Source of the DNA: NIOZ-UU13 sp964417935
Lineage (GTDB): Bacteria > Planctomycetota > Phycisphaerae > Sedimentisphaerales > Anaerobacaceae
Direction: 5' to 3'
Assembly (NCBI GenBank): GCA_964417935.1
Contig: CAYQKF010000006.1
Coordinates: 17,182-81,181, forward strand
DNA: 64,000 nt
Positions 42,215 through 51,421 of the stretch are shown piece after piece; within the stretch, counting starts at the first letter, position 1, and every line of letters starts with the position of its first letter. The position numbers and the translations under genes were made by a program. The notes beneath the pieces are model-generated. The model was not told where the DNA came from and did no database searches. It saw nothing but the letters and a program-made list of their open reading frames with translations.

Positions 42215-43366
42215 ATGGTTACTAACAGGTTTTTCACGTGTGTGTTGTTTGCAGGTCAAATCGTTTTGTTTGGTTGTGCAAAAGCACCTGCTCAACTATC
42301 GCAGAACAGCTATGGCATAATGAAGGTACAACAAGAATCATTTGGCCGAACCCCGGATGGCCACGAAGTAACCCTTTATACCTTGACCAATGCTAATAAG
42401 CTCAGGGCAAGGATAATAGACTACGGCACCATTTTGGTATCGTTGGAGGTGCCGGACCGCGATGGTAAACTGGCCGATATCACACTCGGGTTTGATGACC
42501 TTGACTCTTATATTAAGAGAAATCCCCTCTTCGGGGCCGTCGTCGGACGCTATGCCAATCGCATCGCAAACGCTAAGTTTACTCTCGATGGCACCGAATA
42601 TAAACTGACAGCCAATGCCGGCAAGAACCACATTCACGGCGGCGGGAAAAAAAGGTTCGACAAGGTCGTGTGGAAAGGCCGACAATTCCAAAACAACAAA
42701 GAGGTAGGAGTACGGTTTACATATCTCAGCAAGGACGGCGACGAGGGTTTTCCCGGCAATCTAAATTGCACCGTAACCTATACCTTAACTAATGACAATG
42801 AGCTAAAGCTCAGCTATGAGGCCACGACAGACAAACCCACAATCGTCAACCTGACCAACCATAGCTATTTTAATCTTGCAGGCGCCGGTAATGGTGACGT
42901 TCTGGGTCATAAGATAATGGTCAATGCCGATTACTTTACGCCCGCAGACAAAGCATTGATTCCCACCGGTGAAATCCACACCGTAAAGGGCACTCCCCTG
43001 GATTTTATCCAAACGAAGACGATTGGCTCAAGAATCGACAAGCTGACACAAACACGCGGCTATGACCATAACTACGTGCTCAACAGTTCAATTGGTTCAC
43101 TTGCACTGGCGGCCCGTGTTTATGAACCCACCAGCGGCCGGGTCATGGAGGTATATACGACCGAGCCGGGTATGCAGTTTTATACCGCAAATGGTATGAG
43201 AGGAATCAAAGGTAAAAGTGGCAAGCTCTATCACAAACACTACGGTTTCTGTCTTGAAACTCATCATTTTCCCGATTCGCCCAACAAGCCCCATTTTCCT
43301 TCCGTAGTTTTGCGTCCCGGCGAAACTTACAATACCGTGACAGTATTTAAGTTCTCAACACAGTAA
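42215..43366 (+). CDS. galM: aldose 1-epimerase (GalM-like) lipoprotein
   Basis: A 383-residue aldose 1-epimerase. A lipoprotein signal (IVLFGC, lipidated Cys at about 21) directs it outside the inner membrane. The active-site elements are visible: GRYANRIANAKFTLDG, NHIHGG (first His), NLTNHSYFNLAG (second His) and the catalytic Glu in GFCLETHHFPDSPNKP. The length without the signal fits family members (about 345). The enzyme interconverts alpha and beta anomers of hexoses such as galactose. With the RhaM-like lipoprotein nearby, two different mutarotases appear to be surface or periplasmic. It lies on the same strand as the SDR and isomerase genes. Confidence 0.92.
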   Translation: MVTNRFFTCVLFAGQIVLFGCAKAPAQLSQNSYGIMKVQQESFGRTPDGHEVTLYTLTNANKLRARIIDYGTILVSLEVPDRDGKLADITLGFDDLDSYIKRNPLFGAVVGRYANRIANAKFTLDGTEYKLTANAGKNHIHGGGKKRFDKVVWKGRQFQNNKEVGVRFTYLSKDGDEGFPGNLNCTVTYTLTNDNELKLSYEATTDKPTIVNLTNHSYFNLAGAGNGDVLGHKIMVNADYFTPADKALIPTGEIHTVKGTPLDFIQTKTIGSRIDKLTQTRGYDHNYVLNSSIGSLALAARVYEPTSGRVMEVYTTEPGMQFYTANGMRGIKGKSGKLYHKHYGFCLETHHFPDSPNKPHFPSVVLRPGETYNTVTVFKFSTQ

Positions 43367-43431
43367 TTTTTTTTAGACAGCTTGCCTTGTGGGAATGGAG
43401 TCTTATAATGGAGCATCACAAAGGCAAATAT

Positions 43432-43569
43432 CTTAGAGGGTGTGTGAAAAGTTCGGAATCCTTTTGTTGTCACCCCGAGCGCAGTCGAGGGGTCTATTAA
43501 AACAGATTCCTCGACTCCGCTGCGCTCCGCTCGGAATGACAAAACGGGCTTTTCACACACGCTCTTAGA
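43432..43569. repeat. nested inverted-repeat (MITE-like) element, 138 bp
   Basis: Outer arms TCTTAGAGGTGTGTGAAAAG (43432-43451) and CTTTTCACACACGCTCTTAGA (43549-43569) are inverted with one mismatch and one gap. The core runs TGTCACCCCGAGCG...CGCTCGGAATGACA. It is non-coding and occupies much of the 300-base gap between the galM-like and isomerase-like genes. Confidence 0.7.
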
Positions 43570-43666
43570 AAGCTTGTTTGCCTCGGCTGGTTGATTGAAA
43601 TGTCACGGTGCAGAACCAGCGGTACTATAACACATAATTTGCAAATTTCGTAATGGGAGTTGAAAA

Positions 43667-44722
43667 ATGATAAATCGCAGGCAGGCACTTTTTTCAATCG
43701 CGGGTGGCTTGTTAACATCGGTGTTGGGAGCCCCGGCACAAGCACTTCGCTCTGCAAGCTCTGGGAGGAAACGACTGGGCATTGATGCGTTCTCATACAA
43801 TATTCGGTTAAGGGCCGACCGGCAGCTTAGGGACCCGCTGAACTTTCTCGAACACTGCCATCAGATTGGCGCCGGTGGTGTCCAGATGGGCATTGGGGTC
43901 AGAGATGAGGCATACATTCGCAAACTTCGCAGCAATGCGGAAAAATACGAGATGTTTATCGAGGGCTCAGAAGGCTTACCACGCAGCCAGTCCGATATCG
44001 AAAGGTTTGAGAGGGTAGTACGCACGGCAAAACAAGCCAGCGTAAAGGTGATTCGTGTAGCTATGGGCGGCCGGCGATACGAACAGTTCGATAGAGCCGA
44101 ACAATACAAGGCCTTCGCAGAGCGTTCATGGAAGTCGCTGCAATTAGCTGAGCCGGTGGCGGCCAAGTACCGTATCCGCCTGGCAATTGAAAACCATAAG
44201 GACTGGCTCATACCTGATATGCTAAGCATACTGGAGCGCATTAGCAGCGAGTACGTCGGCGTATGCGTTGATACGGGCAATAGCTTTGCTCTCTTGGAAG
44301 ACCCAATGGCGGTTGTCCAGTCATATGCCCCCTGGGCTTTTGCAGTCCATTTGAAGGACATGGCCGTTTGCGAGTACGAAGACGGCTTTCTGCTTGCGGA
44401 CGTGCTGCTGGGAGAAGGCTTACTCGATCTGCCCGGAATGGTCCGGATTCTACGAAAGGCCAAGCCCGAGATACAATTCGGCCTGGAAATGGCCACCCGC
44501 GACCCGCTAAAAGTCCCTTGCCTGACTGAGAAATACTGGACGACGTTTGCAGAGGTCCCCGGCTCTAACTTAGCTCGCACCCTAAGATACGTTCGTGTAA
44601 ATGCCACTGGCGAAAAGTCTCTGCCGCACTTTAGTCATCTGCCGCTTGATGAACAAATTAAATGCGAAGAGGACAATATCAGAAAGTCTCTTGCCTTCGC
44701 GCGGGACCATTTGAGTCTCTGA
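43667..44722 (+). CDS. sugar phosphate isomerase/epimerase-like TIM barrel, exported
   Basis: A 351-residue xylose-isomerase-like TIM-barrel protein. The N-terminus (MINRRQALFSIAGG) carries a twin-arginine pair and hydrophobic segment, suggesting Tat export. The barrel shows IAIENHKDW-type (Glu metal ligand, here RLAIENHKDW), GVCVDTGNS (Asp) and FAVHLKDM (His) strands, the usual divalent-metal site of this superfamily; FGLEMATRDP supplies the last Glu. It isomerises or epimerises a sugar or keto-sugar of unknown identity. GAG upstream of the ATG is an adequate ribosome-binding site. It is followed 37 bases later by the GntP-type permease. Confidence 0.85.
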   Translation: MINRRQALFSIAGGLLTSVLGAPAQALRSASSGRKRLGIDAFSYNIRLRADRQLRDPLNFLEHCHQIGAGGVQMGIGVRDEAYIRKLRSNAEKYEMFIEGSEGLPRSQSDIERFERVVRTAKQASVKVIRVAMGGRRYEQFDRAEQYKAFAERSWKSLQLAEPVAAKYRIRLAIENHKDWLIPDMLSILERISSEYVGVCVDTGNSFALLEDPMAVVQSYAPWAFAVHLKDMAVCEYEDGFLLADVLLGEGLLDLPGMVRILRKAKPEIQFGLEMATRDPLKVPCLTEKYWTTFAEVPGSNLARTLRYVRVNATGEKSLPHFSHLPLDEQIKCEEDNIRKSLAFARDHLSL

Positions 44723-44759
44723 TTGATGTTATGGAAGGAATAATTGGAGGTCCGTAATT

Positions 44760-46112
44760 ATGAATCCCCTGGTCATCCTACTGATTGGCGTCGTTATTAT
44801 CATCGGCTTGATCATTATACTGCGCGTTCATGCGTTCATCGCATTAATCACAGCGGCTATGGTGGTCAGCCTTCTGTCACCGGGGGAATGGGCAGATAAG
44901 ATCACACGTGTGGCCGATGCGTTCGGGTTGGTCGCAGGCAAAATCGCGATTGTGATCGCAATGGCGGCGATTATCGGCAAATGCCTAATGGATAGCGGCG
45001 CAGCCGACAGAATTGTGCGCTCTTTTTTGAAGGCACTGGGCGAAAAACGAACCTCCACGGCATTGATGGCAAGTGGGTTTGTGCTCTCAATCCCGGTGTT
45101 TTTCGACACCGTTTTCTATCTGTTGGTACCCCTGGCTCGCTCGTTGTGGAAGCGTACACGGAAGAACTATATACTGTACGTTACGGCAATTGTCGCCGGT
45201 GCTGCAGTTACCCACACCCTCGTTCCACCGACGCCTGGACCATTGTTTATGGCCAGTATGCTTAACATCGATATTGGTTTGATGATGCTATTCGGGCTCC
45301 TCATCGGTTTGCCCACAGCAGGGCTTGGTCTGCTGGTATGCAAGATAATCAACTGGCGAATGGACATTCCAATGCGTCCATACGGCGGCCAGGCGGAACC
45401 GGAACCACTCGATGACGATCAGCTCCCCGGGTTTTGGATTTCATTTGCTCCCATTATTTTACCGGTGATTCTGATTTCAATGAGCACCATAACAAATGCG
45501 CTGGACGTTGGCAAACCCGTGTCTCAGATAGTGTCTGTCTTGGGCAACCGAGACCTGGCACTGTTGCTCGCGGCGGCTTTGGCTATGTTTGTGTTGGTAC
45601 GTCACCGCAAGTTATCTTTTAAAGAACTGGCCGTGAGAACGGAAACCGCTCTCATGAGCGGGGGCATCATCATCCTCATCACGGCCGGCGGCGGTGCATT
45701 CGGTGCCATGCTCCGAGAGGCCGGCATTCAGGATTGGCTCAAAAACCTGCTCGGTGAGCAAGGTCAAACCGTTGGGTTAGTGATGCTGCTGATGGCATTT
45801 GCCGTTGCAGTAGTGATGAAATTTGCCCAGGGCTCCGGAACCGTCTCGATGATTACTACTGTTACGATGTTCGCCGCCATGGGTGTATCACCCGAAATAC
45901 TTGGCTGCAATCCTCTATACCTTGCGATGGCAATCGGAAGCGGTTCGCTTGTCGGTGACTGGATGAACAACAGCGGCTTTTGGATCTTTGCCCGGATGAG
46001 TGTCTTGACGGAAACCGAAACTCTAAAGTCCTGGACAATTCTCACAGCCGCGCTTGGACTCATCGGACTGGGTTTCACATTACTCTTGGCATATCTGCTG
46101 CCTATGGTATAG
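44760..46112 (+). CDS. GntP-family permease (gluconate/sugar acid:H+ symporter)
   Basis: A 450-residue transporter with about 12-14 TM helices. The family pattern is clear: an N-terminal ILLIGVVIIIGLI helix, AIIGKCLMDSGAADRIV, PVFFDTVFYLLVPLAR (the conserved substrate-site helix), HTLVPPTPGPL and AQGSGTVSMIT. GntP members take up gluconate, keto-gluconate, glycerate or hydroxy acids. A putative hydroxyacid dehydrogenase (GarR-like) lies immediately downstream on the other strand, consistent with sugar-acid use. AGGAGG-like bases precede the ATG. The heptamer array E starts one base after its stop codon. Confidence 0.92.
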   Translation: MNPLVILLIGVVIIIGLIIILRVHAFIALITAAMVVSLLSPGEWADKITRVADAFGLVAGKIAIVIAMAAIIGKCLMDSGAADRIVRSFLKALGEKRTSTALMASGFVLSIPVFFDTVFYLLVPLARSLWKRTRKNYILYVTAIVAGAAVTHTLVPPTPGPLFMASMLNIDIGLMMLFGLLIGLPTAGLGLLVCKIINWRMDIPMRPYGGQAEPEPLDDDQLPGFWISFAPIILPVILISMSTITNALDVGKPVSQIVSVLGNRDLALLLAAALAMFVLVRHRKLSFKELAVRTETALMSGGIIILITAGGGAFGAMLREAGIQDWLKNLLGEQGQTVGLVMLLMAFAVAVVMKFAQGSGTVSMITTVTMFAAMGVSPEILGCNPLYLAMAIGSGSLVGDWMNNSGFWIFARMSVLTETETLKSWTILTAALGLIGLGFTLLLAYLLPMV

Positions 46113-46113
46113 C

Positions 46114-46197
46114 TCAGAAATCAGAAGTCGGAAATCAGAAGTCAGAAGTCAGATGTCAGATGTCCTCTGTCTTCTGTTGTCTGTCCTCTGTCGTCTT
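46114..46197. repeat. heptanucleotide array E at a convergent junction
   Basis: CAGAAGT/CAGATGT units followed by TCTTCTG/TCCTCTG units, partly complementary. It lies between the stop of the permease gene and the C-terminal codons of the GarR-like gene, which it encodes. Confidence 0.7.
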
Positions 46198-47075
46198 ACC
46201 TGGACCTTGGCCAGTTTCTCGTAAAACTGAATTATACCACCATGGTCGTCTTTGCCTTTTCCGTCCACTTTCAAGGCCTGCATAATCTCCATTACCCCGC
46301 TGGATAAAGGAACCGGGACTCCAAGCTCGTGGGCGGTATCAAGCGCATTGGCCAGATCCTTGATATGTAGTTCAATGCGGAAGCCGGGTTTGAAGTTCCC
46401 TTCAAGTGCCAGCGGCATTTTGGCATCTAATACTGTACTGCCTGCCAGTCCACCGCGAATCGCCTGATAAACCTTCTCCGGGTCCACGCCGGACTTGGTT
46501 GCTAAGACCATCGCCTCCGACACCGCTGCAATGTTCAGGGCGACGATGATTTGATTAGCTAATTTGGTCGTATTGCCGCTGCCGATTTCTCCCACCCTGG
46601 TCACGGAAGCCCCCATTATGCCCAAAATATCTTTTACCTGCTCGAAGGTATCTTCAGGGCCGCCCACCATGATTGCCAGTGTACCTTCGATGGCCTTGGG
46701 CTCTCCTCCGCTTACCGGTGCGTCAAGCACCACGACTCCTTTATCTTTTGCCTTTTCTGCAATCTCTTTACTGGCCAGAGGCGCAATGGAACTCATATCA
46801 ATCAGGATAGTTCCTGTTTTGGCCCCTTCCAAAACGCCGTTCTCTCCTAACACAACATCCTTAACCTCAGGCGAATTAGGCAGCATCGTAATCACAATCT
46901 TGCTTTTCGCTGCAACATCTTTACTTGATGAGCCGGGTTGTGCGCCGGCCTCAACTACATCCTTCACCGCTTCAGGTACAATGTCGTAAACGGTCAAAGA
47001 AAAACCAGCCTTAAGCAGGTTCTTTGCCATGGGTTTACCCATGATTCCCAATCCAATAAAACCTATTTTTTTCAT
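46149..47075 (-). CDS. beta-hydroxyacid dehydrogenase (GarR/GlxR-like)
   Basis: A 308-residue NAD(P)-dependent dehydrogenase of the 3-hydroxyisobutyrate/tartronate-semialdehyde reductase family. Rossmann motif GFIGLGIMGKPMAKNL at about residues 4-19, substrate motif DAPVSGGEPKA at about 118-128 and the catalytic-lysine segment GNTTKLANQ at about 167-175 are intact. Likely reaction: tartronate semialdehyde to glycerate, as in glucarate/galactarate or glyoxylate routes. The final residues (VRRQRTDNRRQRTSDI) come from heptamer array E and are not family sequence; the genuine C-terminus probably ends near the IIQFYEKLAKV stretch. It is followed on the minus strand by transcriptionally upstream transaldolase, 12 bases away. 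Confidence 0.9.
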   Translation of the reverse strand: MKKIGFIGLGIMGKPMAKNLLKAGFSLTVYDIVPEAVKDVVEAGAQPGSSSKDVAAKSKIVITMLPNSPEVKDVVLGENGVLEGAKTGTILIDMSSIAPLASKEIAEKAKDKGVVVLDAPVSGGEPKAIEGTLAIMVGGPEDTFEQVKDILGIMGASVTRVGEIGSGNTTKLANQIIVALNIAAVSEAMVLATKSGVDPEKVYQAIRGGLAGSTVLDAKMPLALEGNFKPGFRIELHIKDLANALDTAHELGVPVPLSSGVMEIMQALKVDGKGKDDHGGIIQFYEKLAKVQVRRQRTDNRRQRTSDI

Positions 47076-47087
47076 TGTCCAACCTTT

Positions 47088-48131
47088 CTAAGATGAGTTT
47101 TGAAAGTTCTCTAATCGCTTCCAGCCGATTTCATAAAACTGGGATAGTGTCTTTTGTGTTACTCCATAAGCAATGAAATCTTTTGCTGTCATGCCTTTTG
47201 GTTCATAGGCACGAACGAACTCAGGCAATGACAAGAGCCTGTCAATTACATCAGCAGATATTGGATTATGAATACGTTCTTGGCAAGGTAGTTCTTTAGA
47301 TAGCAAAATCTCCTGATACTTTGGAGCAATGGACATAATAACTTCAGCCCCGGCTAATTCTGTCATGTGGTAGGCTCCCCTCAAGGCAGCAACAATCAAG
47401 ACCGCTTCGTAACCACGTTCATTATAGATAGAATAAGCACGCTTTGTAACCGCCAGGCCCGCTTGGCAAATATCAGATTCACTAATATCAGCCTGGAAAT
47501 CATTTGCGACGTCTCTGAGGTAGTCATCCAAACGGCCAATCATAATGACGGCAAAACATTTTCCCGGTTCTACTCCATTTTCCCTTGCCCGCTGTATGCC
47601 CTGCCTGTGTCTTTCAGCGATAGCAATCACCTGGGGCACGGTATAACTTACCGTTGCGGTTATTGTAATTCCTTCTGCGGTACAATCCTCAAGGACGTCG
47701 AGGCCCGCTGCTGTGGCAGGCAATTTCACAGCAATATTGTGTGCCCACGCATGAAAACGCCTTGCCATCGGAAGCATACACTGCCTGTCTCCGGCTCGGG
47801 CAGGGTTGACCTGTGCACAAACATATCCCATTCGACCATTGCTTTTTTCATATTCCGGCCTGAGCTGCTCGGCTGCATGTGAAATAACTACGCCCATCAG
47901 CGCTTCTGCACGTCTTTCAGGTTCGGCATTCTTTGACAGTACACTGTCTATTTCCTTCGCCCATACGTCTCTATTCCTGGATAATGCAAGATGCGATAGA
48001 AAAGGATTTGTCGTCGCCCCGATGGCGCCCCGTTTGATACCACGCTCGAGTTCACTTGGCTCGGCTGAATCGTGCCACCACGTTGTCTTCGTGTTGTTTA
48101 TTGCCCAATACAGATACCCCTCTTGCTGCAT
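47088..48131 (-). CDS. transaldolase-family protein
   Basis: A 347-residue class I aldolase-fold protein. GATTNPFLSHLAL (about 37-49) is the typical early transaldolase segment and IAVKLPATAAGLDVLE (about 137-152) holds the Schiff-base lysine. ITITATVSYTVPQ corresponds to the next barrel strand with its conserved Thr/Ser. The protein is longer than fructose-6-phosphate aldolases (about 220) and comparable to divergent transaldolases. It probably cleaves or transfers a C3 unit from a keto-sugar phosphate. The donor is unknown. It lies directly upstream of the GarR-like gene in the same operon and downstream of a Gfo/Idh/MocA gene. Confidence 0.82.
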   Translation of the reverse strand: MQQEGYLYWAINNTKTTWWHDSAEPSELERGIKRGAIGATTNPFLSHLALSRNRDVWAKEIDSVLSKNAEPERRAEALMGVVISHAAEQLRPEYEKSNGRMGYVCAQVNPARAGDRQCMLPMARRFHAWAHNIAVKLPATAAGLDVLEDCTAEGITITATVSYTVPQVIAIAERHRQGIQRARENGVEPGKCFAVIMIGRLDDYLRDVANDFQADISESDICQAGLAVTKRAYSIYNERGYEAVLIVAALRGAYHMTELAGAEVIMSIAPKYQEILLSKELPCQERIHNPISADVIDRLLSLPEFVRAYEPKGMTAKDFIAYGVTQKTLSQFYEIGWKRLENFQNSS

Positions 48132-48185
48132 AACTGTCTCCCTATGGTTTTCTAAGTTCTTTTCCTCTTTAATCGTCCGACTGCA

Positions 48186-49649
48186 TCAGACCTTTTCCGG
48201 CACGGCAAAAGGCTCACGGTAATTTCGCCTTAATAGCATATTCGCCCAGTTACTAAACCGGCCTACGAACTTCTCTTTCTCTGCGTCAAATGTCAGCTTC
48301 GGCCCTATGGTCAATGGCTCTCTTGTGATATCGACGTCATTAGCTTTCAAATGCGTTAGCATGCGTTCAAACGATTCGGCCAGCACATTATTTCCATCAA
48401 TCGCTTTCTTAATTTGTCCAATGGATTCTCTGCGCCCAAGTTGATAGGAAATATTGGCCATATTGCAAAGAGTGGCCGAGATATGACCTTCGAGAATATC
48501 GGCTCTCAGGTCACTGACCTTACGACTGCGCACCGCCTTGATGAAGTTGGCCTGATGCCCCATGCCTCCGTCGCCCGGGAATTGCTTAATCTTTTTGCCG
48601 TTGTTGTCGTAGGTCCAGCCTCCACCCCGACCGCCGGCAAAGTAACCATGCTCACATTGAATCACCATGCCGAACCTAACACCCTTATAATTGTCCATCC
48701 CTCGGATGTTTTTGGTTCGCGGCAGCCCGCGGATTTCGTAGATGATTGGAACTTGTTTGTAGTCAAAAAACGTAATCTGCGTGTTGGGTGTTTCTCCATC
48801 ATCATCGTAGCCGAACCGCCCACCAAGGCTAATCGCCCGCGGCGCTAATGTCGTTACGCCGGTTGTCCAGCGGCAGTCGTCTAATACGTGGCCTCCGAGA
48901 TTACCCATCTCACCAGTACCGGTGGACCAAATCCAGTGCCAGTCGTAATGCAGGTTCTCTCGCATCAATGGTGTCAATGGAGCCGGTCCCTGGAACAAAT
49001 TGTAGTTACATGTCGCCGGGATCGGCTGGGGACCATTGACCTTACCGATGCTCAGACGCGGATTGTAGGAAATGGCCTGTACAAGCTGAACTTTTCCTAA
49101 GTTACCTCGCTTGATGTGCTCAGCGACTGCCAGCAGTCCTACATCTGAGCGGTTTTGTGAGCCGACTCCCACGATGCGTTTGTACTTGCGAGCCGCCTCA
49201 ATCATTTTCCGGCCTTCCCAGATGTTGTGCGAAGCCGGTTTTTCGACATACACATCCTTGCCCGCCTGGCACGCCCAGACCGTCATCAATGCATGCCAAT
49301 GGTCAGGTGTAACAATGACAACGGCGTCGATGTTTTTATTGTCAAGCAACTTGCGGTAGTCAATATAAGAATCGACCTTTTCGTTGCGGTCTTTGAACTT
49401 CTTAACTTCAGCATCCAGGAATTGCGTATCCACATCGCACAGCGCAGCCACACGCACGCCTGACAGATGGCGAAATCCCCAGATGTGTTCCTTGCCCTTC
49501 TTTCGAACACCCACTATGCCCACACGAATGTCATCGTTGGCTCCCAAAATCTTTGACCATACGGACCTCGGCCGGCTCGAGCCAAGAACAACTCCCGCTG
49601 CAATAGCCATCGAGCCGGTAATGAAATCCCGGCGAGTACACTGATTCAT
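48186..49649 (-). CDS. Gfo/Idh/MocA family oxidoreductase, Tat-exported
   Basis: A 487-residue oxidoreductase with a Tat leader (TRRDFITG, about 5-12). VGIVGVRKKGKEH is the Rossmann start and DVYVEKPASHN carries the catalytic lysine. It is a paralogue of the protein at 716-2161, with long identical runs around HW...CQAGKDVYVEKP and a similar C-terminal RNYREPFAVPE ending. The conserved GGHVLDDCRW segment replaces the usual His-Asp pair of other members. Extracytoplasmic sugar oxidation or a lyase-like redox cycle is possible; the substrate is unknown. It heads the minus-strand group with the transaldolase and GarR-like genes. Confidence 0.9.
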   Translation of the reverse strand: MNQCTRRDFITGSMAIAAGVVLGSSRPRSVWSKILGANDDIRVGIVGVRKKGKEHIWGFRHLSGVRVAALCDVDTQFLDAEVKKFKDRNEKVDSYIDYRKLLDNKNIDAVVIVTPDHWHALMTVWACQAGKDVYVEKPASHNIWEGRKMIEAARKYKRIVGVGSQNRSDVGLLAVAEHIKRGNLGKVQLVQAISYNPRLSIGKVNGPQPIPATCNYNLFQGPAPLTPLMRENLHYDWHWIWSTGTGEMGNLGGHVLDDCRWTTGVTTLAPRAISLGGRFGYDDDGETPNTQITFFDYKQVPIIYEIRGLPRTKNIRGMDNYKGVRFGMVIQCEHGYFAGGRGGGWTYDNNGKKIKQFPGDGGMGHQANFIKAVRSRKVSDLRADILEGHISATLCNMANISYQLGRRESIGQIKKAIDGNNVLAESFERMLTHLKANDVDITREPLTIGPKLTFDAEKEKFVGRFSNWANMLLRRNYREPFAVPEKV

Positions 49650-49676
49650 AATTCTCTACCTCCCTTCTGCACTTCC

Positions 49677-51395
49677 CTATCGCCAGACGGGATTCAGTTC
49701 GTAAACCTCCAGAGATGTAACCTCAGTATTTCCACCCTTTGTGAATATTTCGAGCGACTTTGAATTATCAACAAGAATTATCCCCATCGGCATGTAGATT
49801 TTGCCATCGTTACCGAAGATTTCAATTGAAGTGCGATCCACCAGAAGTTCCAGGCGAATCTTATCATCGGCCGGTTTTAAAGGAGCGGTTTTTTTCTGAC
49901 AGGACACTTCCTGCTTTTGAACATTATAAACAACTGGAATGTCACGGATGACAAAACCAGTTTCCTGAGAATCATTAACCTGAAACTCGGCCCGAATATG
50001 AAACAATTCACCCGAAAGACCCGAAAGCAAATTGTCTCCCGGCTTTAAGATTTTGTTCTTCCATTGCCATTTACGCTTATGAAGTTTTTCAATTTCGCGT
50101 ATTGGTTCGGCAAACATCCGAAGTCCTTCTTTAGTTGTCCGCAGACTCAGTGTTACCGGGAACAGCATCATCTGGTTAAACGGCATATCGGGCATTGCCA
50201 CCCGGCCCCAGGCAATCTGGATACGTCGGCCGTCCTTTTCGGGAATGTTACTGAATGTCTGGGAGGCGTAGAAGCAATTGCCATAATGGAAACGGACCGG
50301 ACCTGTCTGGCTCTTGAATTGTCTGCCATCGAAACTGCCAATCAAATATTCCCCACTGCCGCCGTACAATATCCATTTATTGTTATTTTCATCACCATCG
50401 ACAGGCAGCTCAAATAGTTCAGGACACTCATGAAAGCACTTTAGCTCGCTCTGGAATTCCCACGATTTCAAATCTTTGGATGTGAGAAATCCCATCGTGC
50501 GTTTATCCAGATATAGTGCCATCACCCATTGGCCTGTTGGGACATGCCAGATGACTTTTGGGTCCCGATTGTTCCCATTGATATGGCCAAGAATGGGATT
50601 GCCCTCATAAACTTTCCACGTTCTGCCGCGGTCATTGCTGTAGGCGATTGATTGAGTGAAAGGTTGGCCCTTTGACATAGGATTTCTTCCGCCTGCAGAG
50701 GTGTAAACACATACGATTACCTTCTCACCGCCTGTTTGGAACCCTGCCGTATTGTTTACATCGACCACCGCCGAACCGGAAAAAATAGTCCCCAAACGGT
50801 CGGGATGTATCGCGTCACCTAATTCAGTCCAATGGACCATATCTTTACTGACCGCATGGCCCCAGGTCATATTGCCCCACTTCCAGCCGTATGGGTTATG
50901 CTGATAAAACAGGTGATACTCCCCCTCATAATAGACCATCCCATTGGAATCGTTGTTCCAGCCGCGGCGGGAAGTGAAATGAAACTGCGGGCGAAGCTTT
51001 TCCCGATACAAATTCTCCTCACCAATAAAGGTATCTGCCTGATAGATAGAATCGAATCCTTTGCTCTTGGCAGGTTCATACTTATCTATGCGCAGAATCG
51101 CTTTTTCCCCTCTAAACTCGCGGACATCCAGAAACACCCAGAAATCGGGCTCATCAGGAGCCAGCTCGACATCAAATTCCCGGACCATCTTGTCATCGAT
51201 AATGAGACTTATCAGGCGTTTTTTGGCTCCATTCTTGACAGGGAAGTTTAGATATCTTTTCCGCAGCAAAAATTCCCGGCTCTTATCTGTTATCAGAATA
51301 TCTTCCTGGGCGGTAACAACACCCAGACAACTAAACATCGCTACAAAAATAACCAACAGTCCCGGCAGGGATGGCCAAGTCCATAACTTTTTCAT
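49677..51395 (-). CDS. glycoside hydrolase family 32 (levanase/fructanase-like)
   Basis: A 572-residue secreted enzyme: signal peptide (about 1-29), an N-terminal beta-rich module (about 30-130), a five-bladed GH32 propeller (about 135-430) and a C-terminal beta-sandwich. The nucleophile Asp149 lies in WNNDSNG (146-152; the usual motif is WMNDPNG), the stabiliser in RDP (277-279) and the acid/base Glu323 in ECPELFEL. All catalytic carboxylates are present. Substrates of the family are beta-fructans such as levan, inulin or sucrose. The N-terminal module resembles that in some exo-fructanases. Its presence among sulfatases and a fucosidase is unexpected. Confidence 0.9.
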   Translation of the reverse strand: MKKLWTWPSLPGLLVIFVAMFSCLGVVTAQEDILITDKSREFLLRKRYLNFPVKNGAKKRLISLIIDDKMVREFDVELAPDEPDFWVFLDVREFRGEKAILRIDKYEPAKSKGFDSIYQADTFIGEENLYREKLRPQFHFTSRRGWNNDSNGMVYYEGEYHLFYQHNPYGWKWGNMTWGHAVSKDMVHWTELGDAIHPDRLGTIFSGSAVVDVNNTAGFQTGGEKVIVCVYTSAGGRNPMSKGQPFTQSIAYSNDRGRTWKVYEGNPILGHINGNNRDPKVIWHVPTGQWVMALYLDKRTMGFLTSKDLKSWEFQSELKCFHECPELFELPVDGDENNNKWILYGGSGEYLIGSFDGRQFKSQTGPVRFHYGNCFYASQTFSNIPEKDGRRIQIAWGRVAMPDMPFNQMMLFPVTLSLRTTKEGLRMFAEPIREIEKLHKRKWQWKNKILKPGDNLLSGLSGELFHIRAEFQVNDSQETGFVIRDIPVVYNVQKQEVSCQKKTAPLKPADDKIRLELLVDRTSIEIFGNDGKIYMPMGIILVDNSKSLEIFTKGGNTEVTSLEVYELNPVWR

Positions 51396-51421
51396 CGTAT
51401 TGCCTTTCTCGAACAGGGTCT

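Noticed and set aside
43432..43569. Insertion sequence
   Set aside because: It has inverted ends but is too short and has no coding capacity; called MITE-like instead.
20683..46197. CRISPR array interpretation of the tandem repeats
   Set aside because: Units are 7 bases with no spacers, and no cas gene is present.
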